A DNA stretch of 5,379 bases from Candidatus Omnitrophota bacterium (GTDB lineage Bacteria; Omnitrophota; Gorgyraeia; Velamenicoccales; JABMQK01), in the NCBI GenBank assembly GCA_028712915.1, contig JAQTPJ010000076.1, positions 1 through 5,379 on the forward strand. Direction: 5' to 3'. Positions 1 through 5,379 of the stretch are shown here, in pieces. Position numbers and translations under genes: made by a program. Numbering within the stretch: position 1 is the first letter of the stretch; each line of letters starts with the position of its first letter. Below the pieces are notes generated by a model, which had not been told where the DNA came from, searched no databases, and was given only the letters and a program-made list of their open reading frames with translations.

Positions 1-1
1 T

Positions 2-196
2 AAAGAGGCGAGAGTAGGAATTTTATCTTTTCATTCGTTAGAAGATAGGATTGCCAAGATTAATTTCCGTAATTTAGCCAAGACGGAAAGATTTAAACTT
101 ATCGTCAAGAAGCCGCTTGCTCCGCAACCACAAGAAATAAAAGATAATCCGCGCTCCAGGAGCGCTAAATTCAGGGTTTTAGAGAAAATACAATAG
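2..196 (+). CDS. rsmH: 16S rRNA (cytosine(1402)-N(4))-methyltransferase RsmH (MraW), C-terminal end
   Basis: Only the last 64 codons are present and the gene runs off the left edge; base 1 is the last base of a split codon. RsmH uses S-adenosylmethionine to methylate N4 of C1402 in the 16S rRNA decoding centre, in the cytoplasm. Two family signatures are visible. ILSFHSLEDRI lies near the start of the fragment, and the family C-terminal NPRSRSAKFRVLEK block is just before the TAG stop (compare NPRARS plus a short basic tail in the Escherichia coli protein). Between them lies a short lysine-rich stretch, shorter than in E. coli. The gene ends 2 bases before ftsL, the usual dcw arrangement, and mraZ would be expected further upstream. 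Identification is very secure from motifs and context together. Confidence 0.95.
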   Translation, partial: KEARVGILSFHSLEDRIAKINFRNLAKTERFKLIVKKPLAPQPQEIKDNPRSRSAKFRVLEKIQ

Positions 197-198
197 CT

Positions 199-579
199 AT
201 GAGGATATCCAAAATAATAGGACTCAATATTTTTATTGTTATATTTGCGCTTATTCATGTTTTTCTGCAGACAGAAATTACCAAGTTAGGCTATCAGGCC
301 AAGCAGAATGAGGACAGATGTCAGGGTTTGGTGGATAATAACCGTGTATTAAAATACAATATCTACGCCTTAGAATCACCCAATACTTTAGACAAATATG
401 TCTTGCTGAAGAATTCGAAGTTAAAGGTGTTAAAGCCGGTACAGGTTTTTGGCCTGTATCCCGGGCAGGAGTCTGAATATTTAGCAAAGAAGGAAAATAG
501 CGGATTGCCCAACAAGAATTCAGCGTTTCTTGTATTCAGAAAATTTGTCTCCGCAAGACCAGCGGAAGCAAAACAATAG
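199..579 (+). CDS. ftsL: FtsL-like septum protein
   Basis: A 126-residue small bitopic membrane protein. Residues about 6-23 form one hydrophobic helix after a short basic N-terminus (MRISK), giving an N-in, C-out topology. Residues about 26-60 are polar and helical with spaced hydrophobics, ending in L-x-x-x-NNRVL-x-x-x-I-x-x-L-x-SP. This is the FtsL/DivIC pattern of a leucine-zipper-like coiled coil closed by a Ser-Pro turn. FtsL pairs with FtsB and FtsQ and activates the FtsW-FtsI septal synthase in the periplasm. Sequence conservation in this family is very low, so the call rests on size, topology, the coiled coil and its position between rsmH and ftsI. About 50 residues follow the coiled coil, a longer tail than many FtsL proteins carry. 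The ATG follows the rsmH stop by 2 bases and has no clear Shine-Dalgarno sequence, so translational coupling to rsmH is likely. Confidence 0.8.
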   Translation: MRISKIIGLNIFIVIFALIHVFLQTEITKLGYQAKQNEDRCQGLVDNNRVLKYNIYALESPNTLDKYVLLKNSKLKVLKPVQVFGLYPGQESEYLAKKENSGLPNKNSAFLVFRKFVSARPAEAKQ

Positions 580-610
580 AATAAATTTTATCTTTACGCA
601 AATAACTTAA

Positions 611-2341
611 GTGCCACTCAAAGGCCCCCTATTCCGATTTTATGTAATTTGTTCTGTATTCATAGGTATTTTATTTATTTTTCTCATCAAATTATCCCTT
701 ATTCACATTTTCCATTCCCAGTATTTAACTAAACTCGCCTTTAAACAGCACAATATTTATTTTGAGCTTCCCGCCCAAAGGGGCATTATATACGACCGTA
801 ATTTCAAGCCACTTACGTTGAATATACGTTCCTATTCTTTATTTGCCGTCCCTAGAGAGGTAAAAAATAAAAATACATTAGCTGCTAAATTATCTGATAT
901 CTTGGATTTAGATAAAGATTTTATCTTGGATCGTATATCTTCCAAGAAGTACTTTGCGTGGATAGAAAGAAAAGTTCCTGATAAACTTGTAAAAGAAATA
1001 AAAGAATTAGATATGGATGGCCTGTATTTTATAAAGGAGGATAAGCGTTCATATCCTGATAGAACCCTGTCTTCGCATATTCTGGGATTTACCAATATAG
1101 ATAGCGTGGGATTAGAAGGCATAGAGCTATCTTTTAATAAATATCTGGAAGGTAAGCCGGGTTATGCCTTTTTTATGCGCGACGCCCATCAGAACGCCTT
1201 GAGAGTGGAGACTTCCGACAAGCTCCCCGTAGATGGCTATGATTTAGTTTTGACTATAGATCAGGTGATCCAATATATAGCAGAGAATGCTTTAGACGAT
1301 GCCTTCAGAAAACATAATGCAAAGGGAGCCTGCATTATAGTGCTTAATCCTTCTACGGGAGAAATATTGGCTTTGGCAAATAGGCCGACCTTCGACCCTA
1401 ATAAGCCACAGATTTCCCCAGTTGACAATAGGAGGAATCGCGCATTGTGCGATTATTTTGAGCCGGGTTCAGTATTTAAGATTGTTACAGCGGCAGCTGC
1501 ATTAGAAGAAAAAAAATTCAGCGAGGATGACAAAATTTTTTGCGAGAATGGGAGTTATAAGGTAGCCAATCATATCTTGCATGATCACCGTCCGCATGGC
1601 TGGTTGACATTTTCTGAAGTCATAAAACAATCCAGCAACATCGGCGTCACCAAGATAGCCCAGCAGTTGGGCTTGGAGGAAGTTTATAATTACGCCAGGG
1701 CATTTGGGTTTGGCGCTCTTACCGGTATAGTACTACCGGGCGAAACAGGGGGGATGCTTAAACCGCTGTCCGCTTATTCCAAGACTTCTATAGGGGCTGT
1801 GCCGATGGGCCAGGAAGTGGCAGTAAGCGCTTTGCAGCTCGCTTGCGCAATTTCTGTTATAGCCAATGGCGGGACGTACTATAAGCCTTATATAGTAAAA
1901 AGAATAAGAGATAAATATGATGAAACAATAGAAGAATATAAACCTACAGAGATAAGGAGAGTTATTTCTGAGGAAACCAGCCTAAGATTAAAAAAGATAT
2001 TGGAAGGCGTGGTAGATGAAGGCACGGGCCAATTGGCTAAAAGCAAAGAATATAAATTTGCAGGCAAAACAGGGACAGCCCAAAAAATAGACCCTGCAGG
2101 TGGATATTCACATTCCAGTTTTTACGCTTCTTTTATAGGTTTTGCTCCGGTAGATAATCCTAAATTGGCCATAGTAGTAGTTTTTGACGAGCCGCATCCT
2201 TATTATTTTGGCGGCGTTGTTTCGGCCCCGGTGTTTAAAGAAGTTGCCGAGAAAAGCTTAAAATACCTCGAATCAGAAGAAAGGTTAAATAGCATTACTA
2301 ACTTAACCAGATTAGATGAAACTAAGCTGCCTAGTAAATAA
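611..2341 (+). CDS. ftsI: Peptidoglycan D,D-transpeptidase FtsI (class B penicillin-binding protein, PBP3 type)
   Basis: A 576-residue class B penicillin-binding protein that cross-links septal peptidoglycan in the periplasm together with FtsW. Residues about 10-32 are the N-terminal membrane anchor. The non-penicillin-binding pedestal opens with RGIIYDRN (57-64), matching the family RGxIxDRN motif. The transpeptidase domain fills about 210-550 and carries all three active-site motifs: SVFK (287-290, nucleophile Ser287 and Lys290), SSN (341-343) and KTGT (486-489). The protein ends about 85 residues after KTG with no PASTA repeats, so it resembles the Gram-negative FtsI rather than the SpoVD or Gram-positive PBP2x types. 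The start is GTG: the codon immediately upstream is an in-frame TAA (608-610), and no later ATG or GTG would keep the membrane anchor. No Shine-Dalgarno sequence is visible before it. The last 26 bases overlap murE, which suggests translational coupling. Confidence 0.96.
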   Translation: MPLKGPLFRFYVICSVFIGILFIFLIKLSLIHIFHSQYLTKLAFKQHNIYFELPAQRGIIYDRNFKPLTLNIRSYSLFAVPREVKNKNTLAAKLSDILDLDKDFILDRISSKKYFAWIERKVPDKLVKEIKELDMDGLYFIKEDKRSYPDRTLSSHILGFTNIDSVGLEGIELSFNKYLEGKPGYAFFMRDAHQNALRVETSDKLPVDGYDLVLTIDQVIQYIAENALDDAFRKHNAKGACIIVLNPSTGEILALANRPTFDPNKPQISPVDNRRNRALCDYFEPGSVFKIVTAAAALEEKKFSEDDKIFCENGSYKVANHILHDHRPHGWLTFSEVIKQSSNIGVTKIAQQLGLEEVYNYARAFGFGALTGIVLPGETGGMLKPLSAYSKTSIGAVPMGQEVAVSALQLACAISVIANGGTYYKPYIVKRIRDKYDETIEEYKPTEIRRVISEETSLRLKKILEGVVDEGTGQLAKSKEYKFAGKTGTAQKIDPAGGYSHSSFYASFIGFAPVDNPKLAIVVVFDEPHPYYFGGVVSAPVFKEVAEKSLKYLESEERLNSITNLTRLDETKLPSK

Positions 2342-3518
2342 TATAAAGGGACAAATAGTATCCGTCAGCTATCCTGTTGATTCTCGGAATAAGTCTGGAT
2401 TATTTAAAGTAGGTGTTTTGAAAAATGTTTTCCCACGTAATACCTTAGGTATTAATATTAACGGATTGGCGATAAACTCTAAATTAGTAAAGGAAAGTTA
2501 TTTATTCTTTTGTCTTTCGGGCACGCATTGCAAAGGAACGGATTTTATAAATGAGGCATATTCAAATGGCGCCAAGGTAGTAATATCGCAAGAGAGCATA
2601 AAAACTAAGCTGCCGATTGTAATCATAAGAGTTAAAGATGCTATTCAGTGCTTGGCTTCTTTGGTAGGAGAGTTTTATGATTATCCTTCGGATAAGTTAA
2701 ATATGACGGCCGTAACCGGCACTAACGGAAAAACCACGATAACTTTTGCCTTAGAGAATATATTGCGGGCTTTCAGGAGGAAGACGGGAGTCATAGGAAC
2801 GTTGAATTACAGGTTTGGCAACAATGTCTTTATCGGACAAAATACAACCCCGGATATAATAACTATAAACGGGCTGCTCAGGCAGATGGTTGAGGAGAAA
2901 ATTAAATTCTTGGCAATGGAGGTATCTAGCCATGCCTTGGCGCAGCGGCGTATTGAGGGCTTAAAATTTAACCAGGCTATATTCACCAACCTAAGCCAGG
3001 ACCATTTTGATTACCATAAGACAAAAAATAATTATTTTCTGGCTAAATCTATTTTATTCACTGATTATTTAAAAAATGGCGGCAGGGCTATCATAAATAC
3101 AGACGACGCCTATGGGCGCAGGCTTGCGGGTTTAATCAAAAATAATAAGAAGAATAAAGTAAATATCATCAGCTACGGCATAAAAAATAAAGCGGACATA
3201 ATAGCCAAAGATATTTATTTTGATTGTAATGGCAGCCGTTTTATGGTGGAAGGGCTAAAACATAAATTTAGCGTGGAGACTAATTTAATTGGCGTATTCA
3301 ATGTGTATAATGCGCTTGCCAGCATAGCCGCTTCTTTAGCGTTAGGCATACCGCCGAAATATATCGCAGAAGGGTTAAAAAGTGTTTTTGTCCCGGGCAG
3401 GCTGGAGAAGATTATTTGCAGGCAGAAAGATATTAGCATTTTTGTTGATTACGCCCATACGGAAGACGGCCTTAAAAATATACTTCTTTCGCTTAATGAA
3501 CTGAAAGTTTATGGCTGA
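2316..3518 (+). CDS. murE: UDP-MurNAc-tripeptide ligase MurE, N-terminal and central domains, ending at an in-frame TGA
   Basis: First 400 codons of murE, which adds the third stem-peptide residue to UDP-MurNAc-L-Ala-D-Glu in the cytoplasm using ATP. The UDP-binding domain covers about 1-125. The ATPase domain starts with the P-loop TGTNGKTT (134-141), followed by NTTPD (176-180), EVSSHAL (202-208), FTNLSQDHFDYH (223-234) and the lysine in LAKSILF (Lys244) expected to be carbamylated. The C-terminal domain begins around GRLEKI (361-366) and DYAHTEDGL (378-386), then the frame hits TGA. The same frame continues directly into the missing remainder of the domain, so this is half of an interrupted gene. 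ATG 2316 overlaps ftsI by 26 bases and gives the family-like MKLS start, but no Shine-Dalgarno sequence precedes it. TTG 2418 is an alternative that would remove an unusual N-terminal extension. The usual DSR motif of domain 1 reads NSK (54-56). Confidence 0.93.
   Translation: MKLSCLVNNIKGQIVSVSYPVDSRNKSGLFKVGVLKNVFPRNTLGININGLAINSKLVKESYLFFCLSGTHCKGTDFINEAYSNGAKVVISQESIKTKLPIVIIRVKDAIQCLASLVGEFYDYPSDKLNMTAVTGTNGKTTITFALENILRAFRRKTGVIGTLNYRFGNNVFIGQNTTPDIITINGLLRQMVEEKIKFLAMEVSSHALAQRRIEGLKFNQAIFTNLSQDHFDYHKTKNNYFLAKSILFTDYLKNGGRAIINTDDAYGRRLAGLIKNNKKNKVNIISYGIKNKADIIAKDIYFDCNGSRFMVEGLKHKFSVETNLIGVFNVYNALASIAASLALGIPPKYIAEGLKSVFVPGRLEKIICRQKDISIFVDYAHTEDGLKNILLSLNELKVYG
3516..3518 (+). other. 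murE: In-frame TGA codon interrupting murE
   Basis: The codons read GTT TAT GGC TGA TTG ATT GTA GTT TTT GGA, giving VYG-stop-LIVVFG. Upstream and downstream segments share one frame, so no indel is involved. In MurE homologues the position just before the hydrophobic strand leading to FGCGG(D/N)RD is commonly Arg or Lys. A CGA-to-TGA transition or an AGA-to-TGA transversion would explain the codon. It lies inside the first half of the C-terminal Rossmann-like domain and is not a natural domain boundary. This sequence cannot distinguish error, mutation, readthrough or recoding. Confidence 0.9.
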
Positions 3519-3866
3519 TTGATTGTAGTTTTTGGATGCGGCGGCAACAGAGATAAAGGTAAACGCCCGCTTATGGGCAAGGTTGCCAGCGAATTAGCCG
3601 ATTTTACAATTATTACCTCAGATAACCCCCGTTTCGAAAATCCTAAGTCGATAATCTCCGATATAAAGAAAGGCATAAGTAGAAAAAATTATATTTGCAT
3701 AGCAGACAGGAAAGATGCTATTGAGAAGGCTATAGAGATGGCCAGAGAAGGAGATGTCGTGTTAGTCGCCGGCAAAGGGCATGAGGATTATCAGATAATA
3801 AAAGACAAGAAATTCGCTTTTAACGACCGTTTAGTAATAGGAGCTATATTAGATAAATTAGGATAG
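3519..3866 (+). CDS. murE: MurE C-terminal domain remainder (meso-diaminopimelate type), separated by the in-frame TGA
   Basis: 115 codons in the same frame as the upstream murE segment, codons 402-516 of a full gene of normal total size (E. coli MurE is 495 residues). It contains the block FGCGGNRDKGKRPLMG (406-421 in full-length numbering). Then come SDNPRFENP (435-443), whose DNPR tetrad recognises meso-diaminopimelate in characterised MurE enzymes, and AGKGHEDYQ (485-493). All are perfectly preserved, with no sign of decay. The TTG at 3519 directly abuts the TGA and could serve for reinitiation, but it has no Shine-Dalgarno sequence. On its own the segment lacks ATP- and UDP-binding domains and could not be a ligase. 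It ends with TAG 2 bases before murF. Most likely it is the tail of a single murE gene rather than a separate protein; whether a full-length product is made is unknown. Confidence 0.85.
   Translation: MIVVFGCGGNRDKGKRPLMGKVASELADFTIITSDNPRFENPKSIISDIKKGISRKNYICIADRKDAIEKAIEMAREGDVVLVAGKGHEDYQIIKDKKFAFNDRLVIGAILDKLG
3860..3863 (+). promoter_or_regulatory. Shine-Dalgarno sequence of murF
   Basis: AGGA lies 5 bases before the murF ATG at 3869, inside the last codons of murE. It is one of only two clear ribosome binding sites in the window and fixes the murF start, which also agrees with the length of the N-terminal domain. Confidence 0.65.
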
Positions 3867-3868
3867 GT

Positions 3869-5257
3869 ATGTTTAAGTTAAAAGGCGTATTAAAAGCTAC
3901 AAAAGCCAGGCTGATTAATAAATCGGAATCAGATTTATTTACAGGCGTATCTACGGATTCGCGCGCCATAAAAAAGGGCGATATATTTTTTGCTTTAAAG
4001 GGAGAGAATTTCGACGGGCATAATTTTGTCAAAGACGCAGCTGATAAAAAGGCGGCGGCTGTAATTATATCTGATGATAAAAACTCGGTTGTCAGGGCGT
4101 TAATTAAAAGTAAGAAACCGGCCGTGAATATTTTAAAGGTAAAAGATACTGCAATTGCTTTGGGCAACCTGGCTAAATATTACAGGAGAGTCAATAATGT
4201 GCCTTTAATCGCAGTCACCGGCAGCGTCGGCAAGACTACGGCAAAGGATATAATCGCGCAGGTTCTGTCTAAGAGGCACGAAGTTTTAAGCAATATAGGC
4301 ACGCACAACAACCACATAGGCGTGCCGCAGACAATATTCAGGCTAAACGAAAAACATAATATATGCGTTTTGGAATTAGGCACGAGCCGTTTCGGAGAGA
4401 TATCTTATTTAAGCGGCATTACCCGCCCTGATGTGGCAGTTATTACCAATATCGGCGCTTCGCATCTGGAATTCTTCAAGAATTTAGAAGGCGTATTCAA
4501 AGAGAAGAAAACAATTGTAGGCAAACTGAAAGGCCCCAGAGTGGTTTTATTAAACGGTGACGATGTATTCTTAAGAAATCTGAAACTGCCTTCAGGATTT
4601 AAGGTATTTTATTTCGGCCAAAAAGAACCCTGTGATTTCATGGCGTCTGATATAGCGGTGGAGAATAACGCTGTTGTTTTTTCTTTCAATAAGAAACATA
4701 AATTCCGCGTTAACACTTTGGGAAAATTTAATATTTATAACGTGTTAGCAGGGATTGCCTGTGGTTTGATTTTTGGGCTGAGCATAGAAGACATAAAAGA
4801 GTCATTAAATAATTTCAAATTTCCCGATAAAAGATTGAATAGAATCGATTGCCAGCGATTCAGTATAATAGACGATACCTATAATTCCAATCCTTTATCT
4901 TTAAGGAATGCCATTGAATCGTTGATTGAGATTAAAGCCGGCGGCAGGAAGATCTTGGTAATGGGGGATATGCTGGAGTTAGGCAAAGAATCCGTGGATT
5001 TGCATAGGCAGATAGGCAGTTTTGTCGCTGAGAAACCCATTGATATATTCGTTACTTTTGGTAAACTATCCAAGTCGGCAGCGCAGGCGGCAAAAGCAAA
5101 GTCCGGAAACAAGCAGGGCATTTTTATCTTCGACTCAAAGCCGGAATTAATCAATTTCCTTAAGGATAAAATTCAACCGGGCGATGCCGTGTTGATAAAA
5201 GGGTCGCGGCGCCTGCGCATGGAAGAAATCGTTTCTTCATTAAAGGATCTAAAATAA
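3869..5257 (+). CDS. murF: UDP-MurNAc-tripeptide--D-alanyl-D-alanine ligase MurF
   Basis: A 462-residue, full-length MurF, which joins D-Ala-D-Ala to the UDP-MurNAc-tripeptide with ATP hydrolysis and completes the cytoplasmic pentapeptide precursor. Domain 1 (about 1-105) has the DSR motif (30-32) followed by KKGDIFFALKGENFDGHNF. The ATPase domain begins with the P-loop TGSVGKTT (117-124). It continues with NNHIGVP (147-153), ELGTSRFGEI (169-178; many family members read E-(L/M)-GA-N-x-x-GEI here) and TNIGASHLE (193-201). The C-terminal domain carries DDTYNSNP (335-342), MGDMLELG (365-372) and KGSRRLRMEE (444-453), all MurF hallmarks that separate it from MurE and MurD. ATG 3869 has a good Shine-Dalgarno sequence. 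The gene follows murE by 2 bases and its TAA overlaps the mraY ATG by one base. The protein contains no tryptophan. Identification is secure. Confidence 0.97.
   Translation: MFKLKGVLKATKARLINKSESDLFTGVSTDSRAIKKGDIFFALKGENFDGHNFVKDAADKKAAAVIISDDKNSVVRALIKSKKPAVNILKVKDTAIALGNLAKYYRRVNNVPLIAVTGSVGKTTAKDIIAQVLSKRHEVLSNIGTHNNHIGVPQTIFRLNEKHNICVLELGTSRFGEISYLSGITRPDVAVITNIGASHLEFFKNLEGVFKEKKTIVGKLKGPRVVLLNGDDVFLRNLKLPSGFKVFYFGQKEPCDFMASDIAVENNAVVFSFNKKHKFRVNTLGKFNIYNVLAGIACGLIFGLSIEDIKESLNNFKFPDKRLNRIDCQRFSIIDDTYNSNPLSLRNAIESLIEIKAGGRKILVMGDMLELGKESVDLHRQIGSFVAEKPIDIFVTFGKLSKSAAQAAKAKSGNKQGIFIFDSKPELINFLKDKIQPGDAVLIKGSRRLRMEEIVSSLKDLK
5244..5247 (+). promoter_or_regulatory. Shine-Dalgarno sequence of mraY
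   Basis: AGGA within AAAGGAT, 9 bases before the mraY ATG and inside the end of murF. It supports the ATG that overlaps the murF stop codon (TAATG) as the true start. Confidence 0.55.
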
Positions 5258-5379
5258 TGTTTTATAATTTATTATACCCTCTAAGCAACAGTATCCCCCT
5301 ATTTAATATTCTAAAATATATTACCTTCCGCGCAGCTATAGCTGCTGTGACTACGTTTTTTATCTCGCTTCTTTTAGGA
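5257..5379 (+). CDS. mraY: Phospho-N-acetylmuramoyl-pentapeptide-transferase MraY, N-terminal fragment
   Basis: The first 41 codons, cut by the right edge. MraY is the integral membrane enzyme that moves phospho-MurNAc-pentapeptide from UDP to undecaprenyl phosphate, making lipid I from the product of the adjacent murF. The visible part has the typical family opening: a short MFYNLLYPLS segment, then NILKYITFRAA (18-28), matching the family pattern FN(V/I)F(R/K)YITFRA, and then the start of the first transmembrane helix (AAVTTFFISLLLG). The catalytic aspartates lie beyond the window. The ATG shares one base with the murF TAA, so translation is probably coupled. The murE-murF-mraY order is the standard dcw arrangement, which adds weight to a short match. 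Confidence 0.92.
   Translation, partial: MFYNLLYPLSNSIPLFNILKYITFRAAIAAVTTFFISLLLG

Noticed and set aside
832..1122. Reverse-strand open reading frame of 96 codons opposite ftsI, and similar ones opposite murE and murF
   Set aside because: They lie antisense to strongly conserved genes, resemble no known family and have no independent start signals; they are frame shadows.
1722..1739. CCGGTA / TACCGG hairpin as a terminator
   Set aside because: It is in the middle of the FtsI transpeptidase domain, has only a 6-bp stem and is not followed by a T tract.
3516..3530. Frameshift or programmed frameshifting at the TGATTGATTG repeat
   Set aside because: The frame is identical before and after the stop, so no shift is required; removing one 4-base repeat unit would break the frame.
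3516..3580. Selenocysteine insertion at the murE TGA
   Set aside because: The position is not catalytic and is not a Cys in MurE relatives (usually Arg or Lys). Only a poor bulged pairing (GCGGCG with CGCCCGC, long loop) lies downstream, and it is explained by the conserved GCGGNRDKGKRP codons.
2316..3866. TGA read as Trp (code 4) or Gly (code 25)
   Set aside because: Only one in-frame TGA occurs in all genes here. Both Trp codons seen are TGG and Gly uses GGN throughout. Neither Trp nor Gly is the usual residue at this site.
5332..5345. 14-base perfect palindrome GCAGCTATAGCTGC as an operator site
   Set aside because: It lies within conserved mraY codons for the RAA-x-AA segment of the first helix and is easily explained by repeated Ala codons.

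Overview
The window is a stretch of a bacterial division and cell wall (dcw) operon. Every gene lies on the + strand, in the order rsmH (3' end), ftsL, ftsI, murE, murF, mraY (5' end). Both outer genes are cut by the window edges. Genes are packed almost end to end: 2 bases between rsmH and ftsL, 31 between ftsL and ftsI, a 26-base overlap of ftsI and murE, 2 bases between murE and murF, and a 1-base TAATG overlap of murF and mraY. I see no internal promoter or terminator and no RNA gene, mobile element or CRISPR array, so the window reads as the middle of one long transcript whose promoter lies upstream.

The genes form a single programme. RsmH methylates 16S rRNA. FtsL and the class B penicillin-binding protein FtsI belong to the septal synthesis complex. 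MurE and MurF add the third residue and the terminal D-Ala-D-Ala to the UDP-MurNAc peptide, and MraY transfers the product to the lipid carrier. The DNPR motif in the MurE C-terminal domain predicts meso-diaminopimelate peptidoglycan, typical of Gram-negative-type bacteria. The DNA is moderately AT-rich with many AGA, ATA and TTA codons. Gene order and style would fit an uncultured lineage such as Omnitrophota or a relative, but that is a low-confidence impression.

The main anomaly is in murE. The reading frame is interrupted by a single in-frame TGA (3516-3518), after codon 400 of 516, just before the conserved FGCGGNRDKGKRP block. The frame is the same on both sides, and all downstream motifs are intact. 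At this position relatives usually carry Arg or Lys, so CGA or AGA changed to TGA is the simplest origin. None of the five genes whose true ends are visible stops with TGA (three TAG, two TAA). Possible explanations are a base-call or assembly error, a recent nonsense mutation, stop readthrough, a two-piece MurE restarted at the adjacent TTG, or reassignment of TGA. Wholesale reassignment to Trp or Gly is poorly supported, because this is the only in-frame TGA in roughly 1,780 codons. A second, weaker oddity is the MurE N-terminus, which is longer than usual and has NSK where the DSR motif is expected.
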